Assembly (NCBI GenBank): GCA_003344405.1 | Contig: NOWV01000230.1 | Span: 40,054 to 104,053 of the forward strand | Source: Trichoplax sp. H2 | Taxonomy: Eukaryota; Placozoa; Uniplacotomia; Trichoplacea | Length of the DNA: 64,000 nucleotides | Direction of reading: 5' to 3' | Part shown: in pieces, positions 13,548 to 28,500 of the stretch | How positions within the stretch are numbered: the first letter of the stretch is position 1 | Layout of the letters: each line of letters begins with the position of its first letter | Notes under the pieces: model-generated | Database searches by the model: none | The model's input: only the letters and a program-made list of their open reading frames with translations | What the model was told of the DNA's origin: nothing | Made by a program: the position numbers and the translations under genes

Positions 13548-16500
13548 GTATGCTATGCACGATGTAAAGTTAATGAAATAGTTGGATCTTATGACATCCA
13601 TGTACAGTAGAAGAATCAAATATCTTTCGCCACATCTAGCATATTATTCGAGTAACTCATTTTTAAATGCCTGTTCTAATTATGGATTAATGCCATTTCA
13701 GTTCAAACTGACAAATCGTACTTAATTCTATTACTTTAGGTTATGATAATATAAAATCATGAATAGAGTACTAAGTCTATAATACCACTGATTGCTGCAA
13801 TTAAAGTATTTTCTACTATGCTTAAGATTCACAGTTACAGATATTGAATCAAAGCCAATTATATCTTTGACTGCTATTCTTGCATAAAAATACATTCTTT
13901 ATTTAAGGATGCTCAATAAGGAATTAAGTTATAGAAAAACTCCAGACAAATACTACATTGTATTAATTGATTTATATTGTCACAAAGCTATAATAATTCA
14001 TACTGCCTTGAAAAGCTATATCTGTTTCTTAGCATAAATGTAAATGAATTAATTTTAAATACTATGTAAGGTTTTTGAAATGTACTCTTATTTAAAATCC
14101 GACGGCTTTACTTTTGATAGAAGTCCTTAAAGAGCCCAGCAATCGAGGTCGAGAATTTTACATCTCATTTCCTAGGCAGTATTCAAATTTTACCGTTAAT
14201 CCTTATTTCCTGATAACCGCATCTGGTAAATCTGCAACAGTAAACGTGTTCAATTATCATTTGAACAAGAGTAAGCGATATTCCGTTGAATCAAACGAGA
14301 CACTCGCAATTAACTATACCAGTATGACCGAAAGTAAAGGCATAGGATTAACTTCCGAAATTATCCGCATTGTATCTGATCAAGAAATCAAAGTAACAGC
14401 TTACCAGCCGTATCTAAATCGCTCTGAAGCTTCTTTAATATTTCCGATTCCACTTTATGGCAAAAAATATGTTATTGCAACCTATAAGCCAACTGTCAAA
14501 GCCAAATTTCTCATTCTGTCTCATCGAGAATATACTCATGTCAATATTACATTCCCTAAAAATACCTTGTATAACGGTAGAATTTATAATAGAAGCTATC
14601 CACTGAATATAACATTGCAGAAACATCAAGTGTTTCAATTCCACAGCAAAAGCGATTTAACTGGAACAATCATGCAGTCTAATGAAACTGTCGCTATTTT
14701 CTCGGGTAATGAGTGCGCTAATATTCCTAGCCAAAGTAGTGTTTGCAATACTATGTTTAAACAATTTTTGCCAGCGTCAAAGTTGGGCCAAAGTTACGTT
14801 CTCTCTACCGTGTCTGCCAGAAATTCCGGTAATATCTATCGTGTCATAGCGGCCTATGATAATACCACCGTTGATATTCCATCTCTATCTCAGACGCATA
14901 CCTTAAATCAGGGTTATTATACAGAATTTGAGTTGTTTTATAACGAAGAAACAGTTTTAGTTTGTGATCTGCCATGTTTGCTTGTTCAGTTTACCATTGG
15001 AGGAGGCTCAGATAGTCAGCGATCTGATCCATTCATGACTCTTGTACCGGCCATAGAACACTATAAATCCAATTACATCGTCCATATTCCATCCATAGCG
15101 ACAAGTCAATATCAAATTTATCATAACTACCTTATGGTGATGATACCAGCAAGCTATCGTGATGGATTACTCGTGAATGGTAATAATTTAACTGGAATAA
15201 CATGGCATACAGTTTTTACCAACGGAAGTCTCGACTATGCTTGCGCATCCATTGCTATTACTAATGCTACATATACAGTCAGCCACGTCAGTGATCAAGT
15301 ATCGTTTGGATTAATTCAGTATGGCTGGAGCAGTCAAGGGATAGCCTATGGATTTATGGGTGGTATACGAGAAAACACGACGACAACTACATGTAAGCAG
15401 AAGATATTGTAGTGATTTAAAAGCGTATTTGTCACTTCTGTACTTTAATGTAGTGATACAGTACTGTATATATAATGTATATATATATATAAAATAATGC
15501 TGTATCAGTTGATTGCTTACGAAAGAAACTGTTAATTTATAGATGTAAATCATTCCATTACGATAACGTAGATGTGAGTAGTTCATGAAGATTAATAAGT
15601 AGCAATGATCAAATAAATGCAATTACTCAGTATACGTGTTTATATGATGCTTTCCCTTATAGCATTTCAACTAATCAATTATAACAGACAGTTGGTATTA
15701 TTTAGTGTATAACAAAACTGCTGAGTATTCTATTTCCATTTCTTGACTTAGTGATATTAATAACAGGTCAGATATCTTTAATCTCTTGAGTGCAAATGTA
15801 CCACGCGGTGTGTGACCGTGTCAAAATTGCTTATTCTCTACTATTAACTTCATAAGTGGAATTCTTATAATTTTAAATTCTTATTTTTAGTTTTTCCTCC
15901 GGTAATTACCCTTCAGCCAGACGATCAAAATAATACTCTTGGACAAACTATACAATTAGAGTGTACAGGAATCAGTAATCCTGCATCAACTTTAGTTTGG
16001 TTAAAGAATGGAATCCCCATAGCAAATACTGATGGTACAGCAACGATTCAGGGAAATCTTACCCATGGCAGTTTGACGATATCGGCAGCTACGATAAATG
16101 ATTTTGGCACCTACCAATGCCAATTTAGTAACTCAAGAGGAATAACTCTGAGCCGCAATGCATCCATCAGGATTTTTGGTAAAGTCTAATGAATATTTAT
16201 GCGAATTTAATATATTACTATTGGTACTTTATATCAATTGTGGTTTTTTTAGCTTTACGTATGGCCTACTGTAGATCGAAATGAGATGTAAAGCCCTATT
16301 TCATCTAGTTTAATTGAGCTACTATGCCAATTAATGTTGATCTTTACAGCTATAAGAAATTTCAATACTTTCTTCGTTAATTACAAAGTAGAATATTTAT
16401 TTTAAAAGCTTAATGTTATGCTGCTACTCTCCAATATTAAGGTAATAGGGTCTAATTAGGATCACCTGCCAAAATACCTCGTTTAGTGTTGCATAGAAAA

Positions 16501-19500
16501 AACTGCTCTTGTTTCGTACTTCAGAACCCTACCATATCTTATACAACCATTATTCGTAGTAAAAATATTTTGACCTTCGTTATGATCATCAGCAAACAGT
16601 TAAAATTTAAGTTAGTATGACTCAGTATATCGCATCGTTAGCAGCTTTTTAGTAATTAGCAACGCTCATTTTGCACAATAACATCTAGTCTAACGTTTTG
16701 GATTTCTCTCAACTAGCAGAAAGGCAATTTCTATAATCCCATTTTAGTCTTATTGAATCAACTTCTACTCCTTCTATTATGATATCTACTTACGTTGACC
16801 TATATTTCAGTACTGCATTGCTTCATGTAACGATATCTCCTACTACTAAATCAATTGAAAAGAGCTATTTATTCTGTTAAATTTTATATAACAACGCTGT
16901 TGTCATTGCTGCTTTTTCGCTCTCATTAAGAACGAATATTGACTCACATTAGGAGAACAAACTTCTTTATTTTAGTTACGAAATATCATTGCTTTACTTA
17001 TACTAAAAGGAGTAGAATGGCTTTCTGACATTTTGCACACAATTCGCCATGAATATTGGAGCACAGTTTATTATTGTATAAATATCGACTCATTTGTTTA
17101 TCATTTTTGATTGAATATTTGCTTCCAATAGATTTCAAGCAAGTTTCGAGTCGTGGTCGGGATTTCTGTCTCGGAATTTATAGCCAACATCCTTCAGCAA
17201 ATACTCCAATACCTTATATCCTTCTAACGGCATATAATCAAACTGCTAACGTTATTATTTTCAACAATTACTTTAAAAGCACCGTTAGACGTACTCTTGC
17301 TCCATATGAAACGGTAGCAATTAGTATAAGTAACTTCATGGTAAATGATGCTACAGGAAAAACATCCAAAGTGTTCCATGTTCTATCGGATCATGATATA
17401 ACAGTCAAATTATACACAATATTTAAATTCACTACTGACGCAAGTCTAATTCTACCTTCTTCATTTTATGGTAAGAAATACGTAGCAGCAACTTATGTAC
17501 CAGCCTTTAATGCAAGAATTTTAATCTTAGCCCATCAAAATGATACAACGGTTAGCATTCGCTTTCCTCGCGGTACCTATTACAATGGTCAACTTTATAC
17601 TCGCGATCGACCATTATCTATCAAATTAGAACAATTTCAAGGCTTTTTATATCAAATAAATTATGATTTGACTGGAACAGTAATTGAATCGGACAAAGGT
17701 GTCGCAGTTATAACCGGCAATCAGTGTGCTAACGTCCCAGTTGGGGTAACTTTCTGTGATGTTTTAGTCCAACATCTCCCTCCTATCGAGGCGTTAGGTC
17801 GAAATTATATCTTAAAGGCGTTAGATGGTAGAAAGGCTTACACAGTCTATCGTGTCATAGCAGCCTATGATAATACTGTAGTGGCGAAATCCTATCCATT
17901 TCAGACCTTTATCTTGCAACGCCAAGGCTCATTTTACGAATTTCAATTATTAAGCGGTCAAGGAACTAATCTTGTATGTGATAGTCCTTGTTTGGTTGTT
18001 AAGTATGGAGTAGGAATCACTGCAGACAGCATCACTGGCGATCCTTTTATGATTGCTGTTCCATCAGTGGATGATTTTGATTCTAATTATATTGCCAATG
18101 TTCCACGGGATATATCCAACTTTTTATCTTTGTTTCCGGTTAATTATTTGCAAGTTATCGTTGAGGAAAGTTTTAAAGAGGGGCTTACACTAAATGGGGC
18201 TGCATTTCCTGAAGTCAATTGGCTACCAATACGGACACTTAGGAATAAAAACTACACGGTAGCTTCTGTTCCTGTAGGTATTGGTACCTATAAGCTGGCT
18301 AATAACAATAGTAATGCCACTTTTGGACTACTCCAATATGCTTGGAACAGTCAATCGACATCTTATGGTTTATCAGCTGGTATTAAGGCAAAGATATTCA
18401 TTTCATGTAAGTTTAAAATTCTTCATTTATTTTCTAAGCCTAATCGTAAAATTATCTAGACTCCTATTAGTAGATACTTCCTCTAAATTGAACTTTTCTG
18501 GTTAATAGCGCATTTTAATTTTGGAAGATTATCATTCTATTCAAATTTTTGATTGATGTCATAATTTTTTAAATCAATAGTACTAATCTAGCTTGTGTAA
18601 TGCCACCAATAATTTCGGTTAGGGAAACGACAGACCTAAATAACTAATATCGTACTCTGTGAGATAGCAGTTTCCGAGAGGAGTCAAAACTATTTAATGA
18701 AGTATACTGCCTTCAAAATTCTGATTTAATCATCCCTATACAAAATGGGGGTAGTCAAAATTTAATTCATAGAGAAACAATGGTTAAAGTATTCATCAGC
18801 GAATAGTATTTCAAGTATCATGCTCTTTTCTTAAACTTCGATCACTGCATTCACAGCTATCCGAACTTGACAACTATAATTCTAAATAAACTATCGATTT
18901 TTGCTAGCAAATGCTTTATAATGAAGCATCAAATTGAAATATTATTACTTTTGATAGCTATATTTTAAATATTGAACAGTGTACAGAAATCTTTCTGATT
19001 CGACTTTAACATCTTCCTATATATATCCTTATAAGTCATAGAAATCGCTATAATATCAAGTGTAGAAAGTAATTAATCATTTCAATAAGTAATTTATGCT
19101 TATTGTTTTAGTGGATTATCCAAAGATTACGCAACTCCCTGAAAGTGCAAATTTGCTAAATGGTAGTACAGCCATATTAAATTGCACCGGCATTAGCTAT
19201 CTCATTCCCACTGTGACATGGTTAAAAAATGGAGAGCCGTTAGAAAATTATGATAACATAACGAATATTGATTATTCAACTGTGAATAGTCTATTATATC
19301 TACCAACTTCGGAGTTAAGCAGTGCAGATAATTACCAATGTCGGTATTCAAACTCTAAAGGAATAGCCATTAGTAATAAAGCCAACCTTTATGTTTACGG
19401 TATATATATATTTATGCTAAAATATTGGCATAGAATTGATTTTAAGACATGTAGTTAGCAATATTCTATTTATTTTCATGATAATATGCATGCCTTAAAT

Positions 19501-22500
19501 TAATTTCATTTACCGCATACTTTATCCGCAGAAATATTTTCAACAGCGTCCCTTAAGACTGCTGTAGGAGGAAACATAACTCTATCTTGCTATGCTATTG
19601 GTTCGCCATTACCGACAATTACTTGGATGAAATTCGGTGAAATATTGTTGGAGTTTAATGATACAGAGTTGCTTTTCGTTGAAAATGTAACATTGGAAGA
19701 CAGTGGAGATTATCGTTGTACATTATCAAACCATATAGGCATGATATCAAGTAAAATTTCCAATATAATTGTTTATGGTAAGTCTTTCATTATGAATTAA
19801 AAATGTCCAGGTTTAATCTCTTAAACCTCAATGACAATGTACTGGAAACTTTGATTCACTTAAGATTCATCCAAGGATGAGTGATTAAGCTCTGATGAAT
19901 TAATAGTTGAAGTAGATAATATACAATTAATAGTTCTTACCGTAATTATTTAATACCGCTTGTTAATAGCCTAAACCGAAAGTGTTTTTTGGAAATTTTT
20001 ATAGCGTACCCCATAATTGAAAATCTTACTGAGAGTGTTATGGTACCAAGAGGGAAAGCAATCGATTTACAGTGCCAAGGTTCTAGTTTGACGAAACCAG
20101 TGATGATATCATGGCTCAAAAATAATCTAATTTTAAGCCCTAGCCAGTATATCATAACGCTGATAAATATTACCGAAAATACGGTAGTGAGCCAATTAAT
20201 GATAAATCCAGCAACCTATAATCATTCGGATATTTATCGATGTCGAGTTTATAACCCACATGCAGCCGTTCTATCATCGAATATCGCAATTGTAATTCAA
20301 GGTATGGTACAGCAATGTGCCTAATAGCGATAATAATTTATGTCCCCAAAAAAGTTTGCCTAGATTTAGTTCTTTCTCAATCAATATATATTTGTCATTC
20401 TCGCAGATCCGCCAAATCCAGTTCGCAATCTATCGATTAGCAACATAACAGCAGACAGTATTTCAGTCTCATGGCTTCCACCTAAACATGATGGCTACTC
20501 GCCTATCATGAATTATTCCGTCGAACTATTAAATGATCAGTCTTTATTGGTCATTAAGAATTGCTCGTCTAGCCTGATTCCTACTCTGTGTCTTACTTTG
20601 ACTACATCAGCAACTTTTCAAGGTCTTAAACCATTTACCGTGTATTACTTAAGAATATGGGCTAATAACGTGATAGGAAACAGTACAGCAAGCACAGTTC
20701 AAGTTAGAACTGATGAGGCTGGTAAGATTACTAAATTTACTATGATAATTTTCAATATGCCACTGTGCATTAAAAATTTCTTGGCAAGCTGTTACGTAGA
20801 AAAATAATGATTAAATAAAAATTCTAAATCAGAAACTTAAAAGTGCACATAAAAATATAATCAGATGTAAGATATATTGTATGCTAGTATCATCGTTATG
20901 CGAATATTGCCTAATTAGCTCTCAATTTGTGTTACAGCCCCATCTCTTCCGATTCGCGCAGGTATAGCGTTAGGCTATAACTCGTCTAGTATTCAAATTA
21001 ATTGGAAACCACCTGTAATAACCAATGGTATTTTGGGCTATCGAGTCTATCAATGGCGATCAAATCAAACTATCAAAACATTAAAGAATTCTATTTTAGT
21101 TTATGATGGCAGAAGCTTTCAAGCTAGTGGGACCAACTTAGAAGCAGATCATCTCTACTACTATCAAATAATTCCTTATAACATAAAGTATGGCTACTTG
21201 GGTATAGCGAGTGAATTCATGAATGGAACAAGCCACGAGGATGGTAAATATATCGTAGTTACCGAATGAGTTTTATTATAAATATCTGCTCGATGGTAAC
21301 TGACTAAATTGGGAAATTAATTGAGCGATACTACATAATAATATTAAGTGCCCTAAAATGCAGTGGTTCAAGTTACGGATATTACAAGGAAAAGATTACT
21401 TTGTATGTCCGTGCAATTATCTTCCAAAAAGTAATTAATATTTTAATTTTATAGAATCTTTAGTGAAAAGCAACAAAATTTAGGTCTTAGTCATATAAAT
21501 GAAAGCGTTATAGCATTTAGTTGTTTATTTAACAATTTTTTTAGTTTTTGGTGCTATACTTATCTCTGTCAGGAGAGTATCAGTAGAATCCTCAGTTAGT
21601 TAAATCTTGTCGATTTGTAAGTCAGAAATTGTAAAGAAATACTAGGGAAAAATCCTTCAAGATGTTTGATGTAACGATTCTGTCTGGGAATGTATTATTA
21701 TTACTATTTATTAATGGCACTATACAACCAAAGGATTACTACATAGTATCATTAAATAAATTTTAGTAAATGAAAATGTTTCATACAACATTGGGGATAC
21801 CAGTATATTTTGTGAATTTATACAGTATATACACGATCACTATCCAATATACACGTAAGGCAAGTTTGCTTATAGCAATTGAAATTTATGATAAAGTACA
21901 TTTATTATACCTAATTTAAATCAAATATCATCATTGAAATTTACTATACTTCACAATCCAAGGATTATTATATAGTATCATTAATCGAAATTTAGTAAAC
22001 GAAAATTATTCAATATGGGGAATATTGGTAAGCATTATAAATTTAGACACCGTAAACGCGATCGGAATTCAGACTATTAATTGTTTGCTTATTATAATTG
22101 CAACATAGAGTAAAGTGTATTTCTTAATTATGCCAAATTAGATATCGCTGGAATTGCTGATGATAAATCAACAAATTTATTTTGGATAGCCTATAATAAT
22201 ATTTTACTGCTAACAGTTTCCTCTCTTGATTATGATTATATAGCACCAACAGCATACCCACGTAATATAACTCTAATCAATTCATCATCAACTTCACTTT
22301 CTCTTCTTTGGCATACCATTCCTTTATCTGACCATAATGGTGTCATTATTCAATATCGAATTCGTTATAATGCTACTCAGTGGAACCATTATGGAGAAGT
22401 TTATATCAGCGGAACAGCCAATATGACAACACTAACCAATTTAATGGCTTATACAACTTATAAAATTATAATGAGTGCTGCCACTTTCGTCGGATACGGA

Positions 22501-25500
22501 CCCGAAAGTCCGATAATATCAATGACTACGAATCAATCGGGTTAGATAACCTCTTTTAATGGTATTTTTATGATCGTAGGGGTGCTTTATGATATTATTA
22601 GTTTAGATTACTTTACCAGTAACTTATCAATCAGATAAATACTAGAATTAAAAACAGTTATATAATACTATAAAAGTCTAGTCTTTAAGTTAGTACATTG
22701 TACTTACTGCATATACTTCACTAAATGGACTGCTTGCTAAAAAAACGGCGTAATATTTTATGTTGATTAGGCATTGCAGTAATTCGTAAATTACATAAAG
22801 TTTATGCCTAGTCAATCCTATACTACCATTTAAACTAAATATCTTTTTATATCGTCTCAATAATTACCATTTAAATTGCATATAGTATTTCTTTTTTGTT
22901 ACAATTACTAAAGCATCTAAATTATTTTACCTGTAAAATTATAAGGTTATATCCGCCTTCTCATACTTTAAAAATAACTTTGATTTAATATACTCATATA
23001 CTATCGTTTTCGTCATCAGTACCAAGTTTCTATCCTTTGGAAGTAAATGCTACGGCTATATCAGCTACTGCAATAAATGTGACGTGGAAGCCGCCACCCA
23101 TGCTACATAGAAATGGAATTATAACCAGATATAGTGTACAGTACAATTCTAGTCTTGGTAATAGTGGAGGAATTATTTTCCTGAACGGGTCTTTAATGGC
23201 CGCAACTTTGAGAAATCTGCTTCCTTTTACTAATTATTCAATCACCTTGAAGGCCGCTACCATAATTGGGTTTGGACCTCAAAGTCCTAATATTACAGTA
23301 AATACGTGGGAAGCAGGTTAGCATGTAATTTGATTTTATATTTTCAAATCTGTTGTTATATAGATCAAATGTATTATTTATTCTACTTTATCGATTTTAC
23401 ATCATGTTAGTACCTCAATCTTATCATCGAAATATTAGCGGCAAACCATTATCTGCTAAAGCTCTCTAATTAGCTAGCTGCCACTTTCTTTAACCGATCG
23501 AAATGGCATTATAATAAGTTATAGAATACATTATAATTCAACTAGAGACAGTCATCACGGATCCCTTCTAGTTACGTCTCCAGCAGTCAATCCTTTACTA
23601 CCATTTAAACTAAATATCTTTTTATATCGTCTCAATAATTACCATTTAAATTGCATATAGTATTTCTTTTTTGCTACAATAACTAAGCATCTAAATTATT
23701 TTACCTGTAAAATTATAAGGTTATATCCGCCTTCTCATACTTTAAAAAATAACTTTGATTTAATATACTCATATACTGTCGTTTTCGTCATCAGTACCAA
23801 GTTTCTATCCTTTGGAAGTAAATGCTACGGCTATATCAGCTACTGCAATAAATGTGACGTGGAAGCCGCCACCCATGCTACATAGAAATGGAATTATAAC
23901 CAGATATAGTGTACAGTACAATTCTAGTCTTGGCAATAGTGGAGGAATTATTTTCCTGAACGGGTCTTTAATGGCCGCAACTTTGAGAAATCTGCTTCCT
24001 TTTACTAATTATTCAATCACCTTGAAGGCCGCTACTATAATTGGGTTTGGACCTCAAAGTCCTAATATTACAGTAAATACGTGGGAAGCAGGTTAGCATG
24101 TAATTTGATTTTATATTTTCAAATCTGTTGTTATATAGATCAAATGTATTATTTATTCTACTTTATCGATTTAACATCATGTTAGTACCTCAATCTTATC
24201 ATCGAAATATTAGCGGCAAACCATTATCTGCTAAAGCTCTCTAATTAGCTAGCTGCCACTTTCTTTAACCGATCGAAATGGCATTATAATAAGTTATAGA
24301 ATACATTATAATTCAACTAGAGACAGTCATCACGGATCCCTTCTAGTTACGGCTCCAGCATTATTAACAATTATCAAGAATATGAAGCCATATACACAGT
24401 ACTTCTCAACAGTAGAAGCAGTGACTAGCGTTGGATTTAGTCCCAGGTGTCAAACTTTAGTATTAACAAAAAGTCAAGCAGGTTGCTTTATGACTTATAC
24501 ATTATAAAAGCCTTTGCAATGAATATTCACCTCATTTGATGTACAAATGGCTTTATTTATACAGTATATCTCAGATAACCATATACCTTTTACTGATTCA
24601 TGCTTAAATCTTATTGAACGATTGTACGCTCATTTATACTTCCAAAACTCTCTCTATGCTTTATATTTTAATTATATTGATTCATCATCGTGCATTATTG
24701 ATTATAATTATGGCACGCAAAAATCTCAGTAAATTGTTCTAAATCTACTTTTCGACTTTAAATGTTGCCGCAAATATCAACTTAAAGCTAAGACTATAAT
24801 TTCCGCTGATTTTAATTAGCGATATTTATCATACTCAAATTTCTTCAGTTCGAGTTACTAGTAGTAGGATCGTTGGAGTCATAGTAGACCTAAATCTTGC
24901 ATGATAATTGCTCACTTTAATTTGATTTTAATTTACTTGATTTATCAGCACCTACGTCATATCCTCAAAATCTTACCTTATTGGCAGCATCCTCTTCCAC
25001 CATTTACGTCAATTGGCAACCACTGACCTTTTCTGATCGCAATGGTTATATAATTAATTATAGTCTAAGATATAATTCAATAAAGTTGAACTCCAGCGAT
25101 ACAATTTTTGTCAATAGCAGTATGAATTCAACAACCTTAACCAATTTATCCCCATTCACTACCTATAATATCGTCATTCGAGCTGCAACTGTCATTGGAT
25201 ATGGTCCTCCCAGTCCAAGTAAAGCAGCTACGACTCATCAAGCAGGTTTGAAGGAGGCATTGACTTAATAGAAATACTTTACGCGTGCTTTTACTTCCAT
25301 TTAGAGACTTAATATTAGTAAATTGACGAAAATTTATACTTCATGTCATTGCAACTAAATTTATCTAATGTTACAGTACCTAGCTCCTATCCTACAAAGA
25401 GTAATGTTGTAGCAACATCAGCTACAAGTCTGGTCGTTTCTTGGCAAGCTCTTTCAGAGAGAGATTGGAACGGTGTAATAACTTCCTTTACCGTAACCTA

Positions 25501-28500
25501 TTGGCATACTTCTGACATGTGGGATTATCATGGCTCTATTCAGGTTAATACAGCAACAAAAAATACGTTAATAAAATCGTTATCACCATATACTGTGTAT
25601 AATGTTACTATCAAAGCTGCTACAAAAGTCGGCTATGGGCCTGAAAGCCCTATAATCTCTGCAAAAACTCATCAAGCAGGTAATAAAAGTGTACAAAGCT
25701 ATTTCGAATCATTTACATCTAGCATATCCTTGTTGCCGCAGTATTTATGGAGTTAAAACTTACTTATCATATTTAGCGCCTACTACAAGTCCTCAAATAC
25801 GAATTTTATTCCGTGTATCGAATAACAGTGTTCAGATCCAATGGCAGGTTGCAATTAATATGAATACCGACCATCTCTGACTAAACTCACCTACTCATGT
25901 ATGCCATTCTAATTAGTTTTATGTTTTTTAAAATCTGTATTACTAGGTTATCCAAGAAAGGAATAGAAATGGAGTTATATTGGGATATTATTTATTCCTG
26001 AATAACATTAAATTTAATATTATCGAAAATCGTTCACTTTATTTAAATGAAACAACTTTCGACGGTGGCTTGAGAAACTGTACAGCGCGTAATTTGAAAT
26101 ATTTCTCTCGGTATCAAATTTCGTTGCAAGCATTTACGGTTGCTGGCGTTGGCCCTACTAGTAAAGGATATACCATAGATACATTAGAATCAGGTAAGAC
26201 TCATTTCACTTAAAAATAATGCTTAAGTAATTTAACTCCGCTGAAAAGGTATGCTTATTGATATATACTTAATCTCTAAACTATTTGTTAACAATTTGAA
26301 CAGTGCCTACTGCTCCTCCTCAGGTAGTTAATATAGCACCCACTATACTCGGAGTTACTACAGCCAACGTTTCATGGACTATGCCACCAGTCATCCATCA
26401 TAATGGTATAATTAGAGGTTACTATCTGAAATATTTTCGAATTAAATTTCCAATTAATCAGACCGTGATCAAGATTGGAAACAATACTCAGCATACACTT
26501 CTGAATCTTCAACCGAAGCAAAATTACTCTATACAAATTGCTGCCTCAACCTCGGTTGGAATTGGACCGTATACCAGAGCTCTTATTTACCAAACTCGTG
26601 AAGCAGGTATCTATCTTCTATTCAATTTACTAGCTAACTAAACTATTTATGTTTTCTCATCTATCTGCAATTTTTTTAGTGGGGCCTGTTGTTACTCTAT
26701 CACCTCAAAGCGTTACTGTAGTAGCCGGTAATGATGTCAATTTAGAATGCAGAGCAACGAGCGATCCCTACCCAACTGTGCAATGGAAAAAAGATGGTTT
26801 ACCAGCTAGTTCAGTATACACAGTTATCTCCAATTTAGGATATAGCAGATTAAGAATTAAGTACAGCAATACTGGAGATAGTGGTTCCTATCAATGTCAG
26901 TTTACCAACGTTAAGGGCTCAGTGTTATCTTCCATTGCTAAAGTATTAGTCGAAGGTGAGAATTAATTTTCTGCTGAAATAAAGATTTGCACAATTTTGA
27001 TTTTAGATAATCGATTTGACAATATCCCACCCCTAGATAAAAACACTACTGGATTTTGTTTGGGCGAGGTATTAAATAATATGCGATGGGCAAAGACTGG
27101 TGCCGGTCAAATTGCAACAGCAGCCTGTCCAATAAGTATACAAGGTGATTATAGAAACAATTTTCTCCAAATTTTCTGTAGATGTTATAGCTATTATCGC
27201 TAATTATCATCAATAAGAGCAATGCTGAACTTAAAATACATATTTAATTTGAAATTGCGACATCAGATAAACGTTTACATATTCATATAAATGGTTTAAA
27301 TACATTGGATTATTATCCTAGGAAATGCAACGCGCTTATGCAAGCTTGGCAGTAACGGAATATCATCTTGGGAACCAGTAGATACGACTGGATGTAAGAC
27401 TCCCTTCGTCTCCGCTATAGTCAGTTTGGTAAATTTATTCGTCTATTATAAGTTCTAATTTCATTTATTTCATTCAGCATGATTGAAATTTTCTAAAATA
27501 ACTGAAAAAAATTCTGGATAATAGGAGGATATATTAGACAAACAGGGCCAAAATGCTACAAGTCAAGTCATGACTGAATTGGATGTGGTAACTGCAAATA
27601 GAACTTTATTTGGAGGAGATATTGTAGCTACGATATCAGCACTTGAAAAAATTAACCGAGTTTCACAAATAGTAGATAAACCGTTATTAGAGGTTAGCGT
27701 TCTTTGATGTTGATTGTTGAGAAGCCATTTCTCTCATCTCAAAAATTAGACGTGCGCATGTGAACTATTTGATAAGCAGAAGATTGCATTTTTACTAAAA
27801 ATTTATATTATTATTAAAGAGCAAGTGATGTTGTTAAAAATGTCATTGTAAGAAAGTTTCTGCCGTATCGTACTTTGACTCATCCTCTAACTTTTCACAA
27901 CTACTGTTTTCTGGTTTTACTGCACCACAGAAATTTATTAAGATTCAAAGTAATTTATTCAATGTCCGAAATAAAGAAGGTTGGAAATTTGCAAAGAAAG
28001 TGAGTAAAAGATTTCTTATACGCTTTCGTGAGTGAACAGAGATTCTGTTACTTAATCCGATAAATGCATAATTGTTAATAGCCATGAATTTTATCGCTAT
28101 CTTTTATTATTTTCAGTAACATTTAATACAATTTAACTGGTATTTAATAGTTTTGCGGAGATTCAAATGGCAAAAAGTTGTCTATAATGGATAATTTAGA
28201 AGACTATGCCAGTAAATTTGATACTGCCGCTGGCAAATCCAATATCTCTTCCTTGATCGGTGATATAGGTATAATTAAATTGTGGTCATATCAGCTTAAA
28301 ATTTCATTTAAACCTGCATTAGAGCAAATAACGCCTTATTATTAAAATTTCTCACGTGTAACTCTTAAGAATTAAAATGTGGGGTAACTAAAAGTGTTAC
28401 TGCATGTATAAATGTTAAATGTTGGAGGACGGTCGGTAATGGATAGGTCATACTTCAATTATGGAAGATTCACGAGTAAATTGATTGATTCATTTAAATT

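Noticed and set aside
14435-14644. Minus-strand open frame inside the receptor
   Set aside because: It is the antisense shadow of the first FCGBP-type exon.
24547-24732. Plus-strand 61-codon open frame
   Set aside because: Lies in a receptor intron, with no FN3 or other motif and no fitting splice sites.
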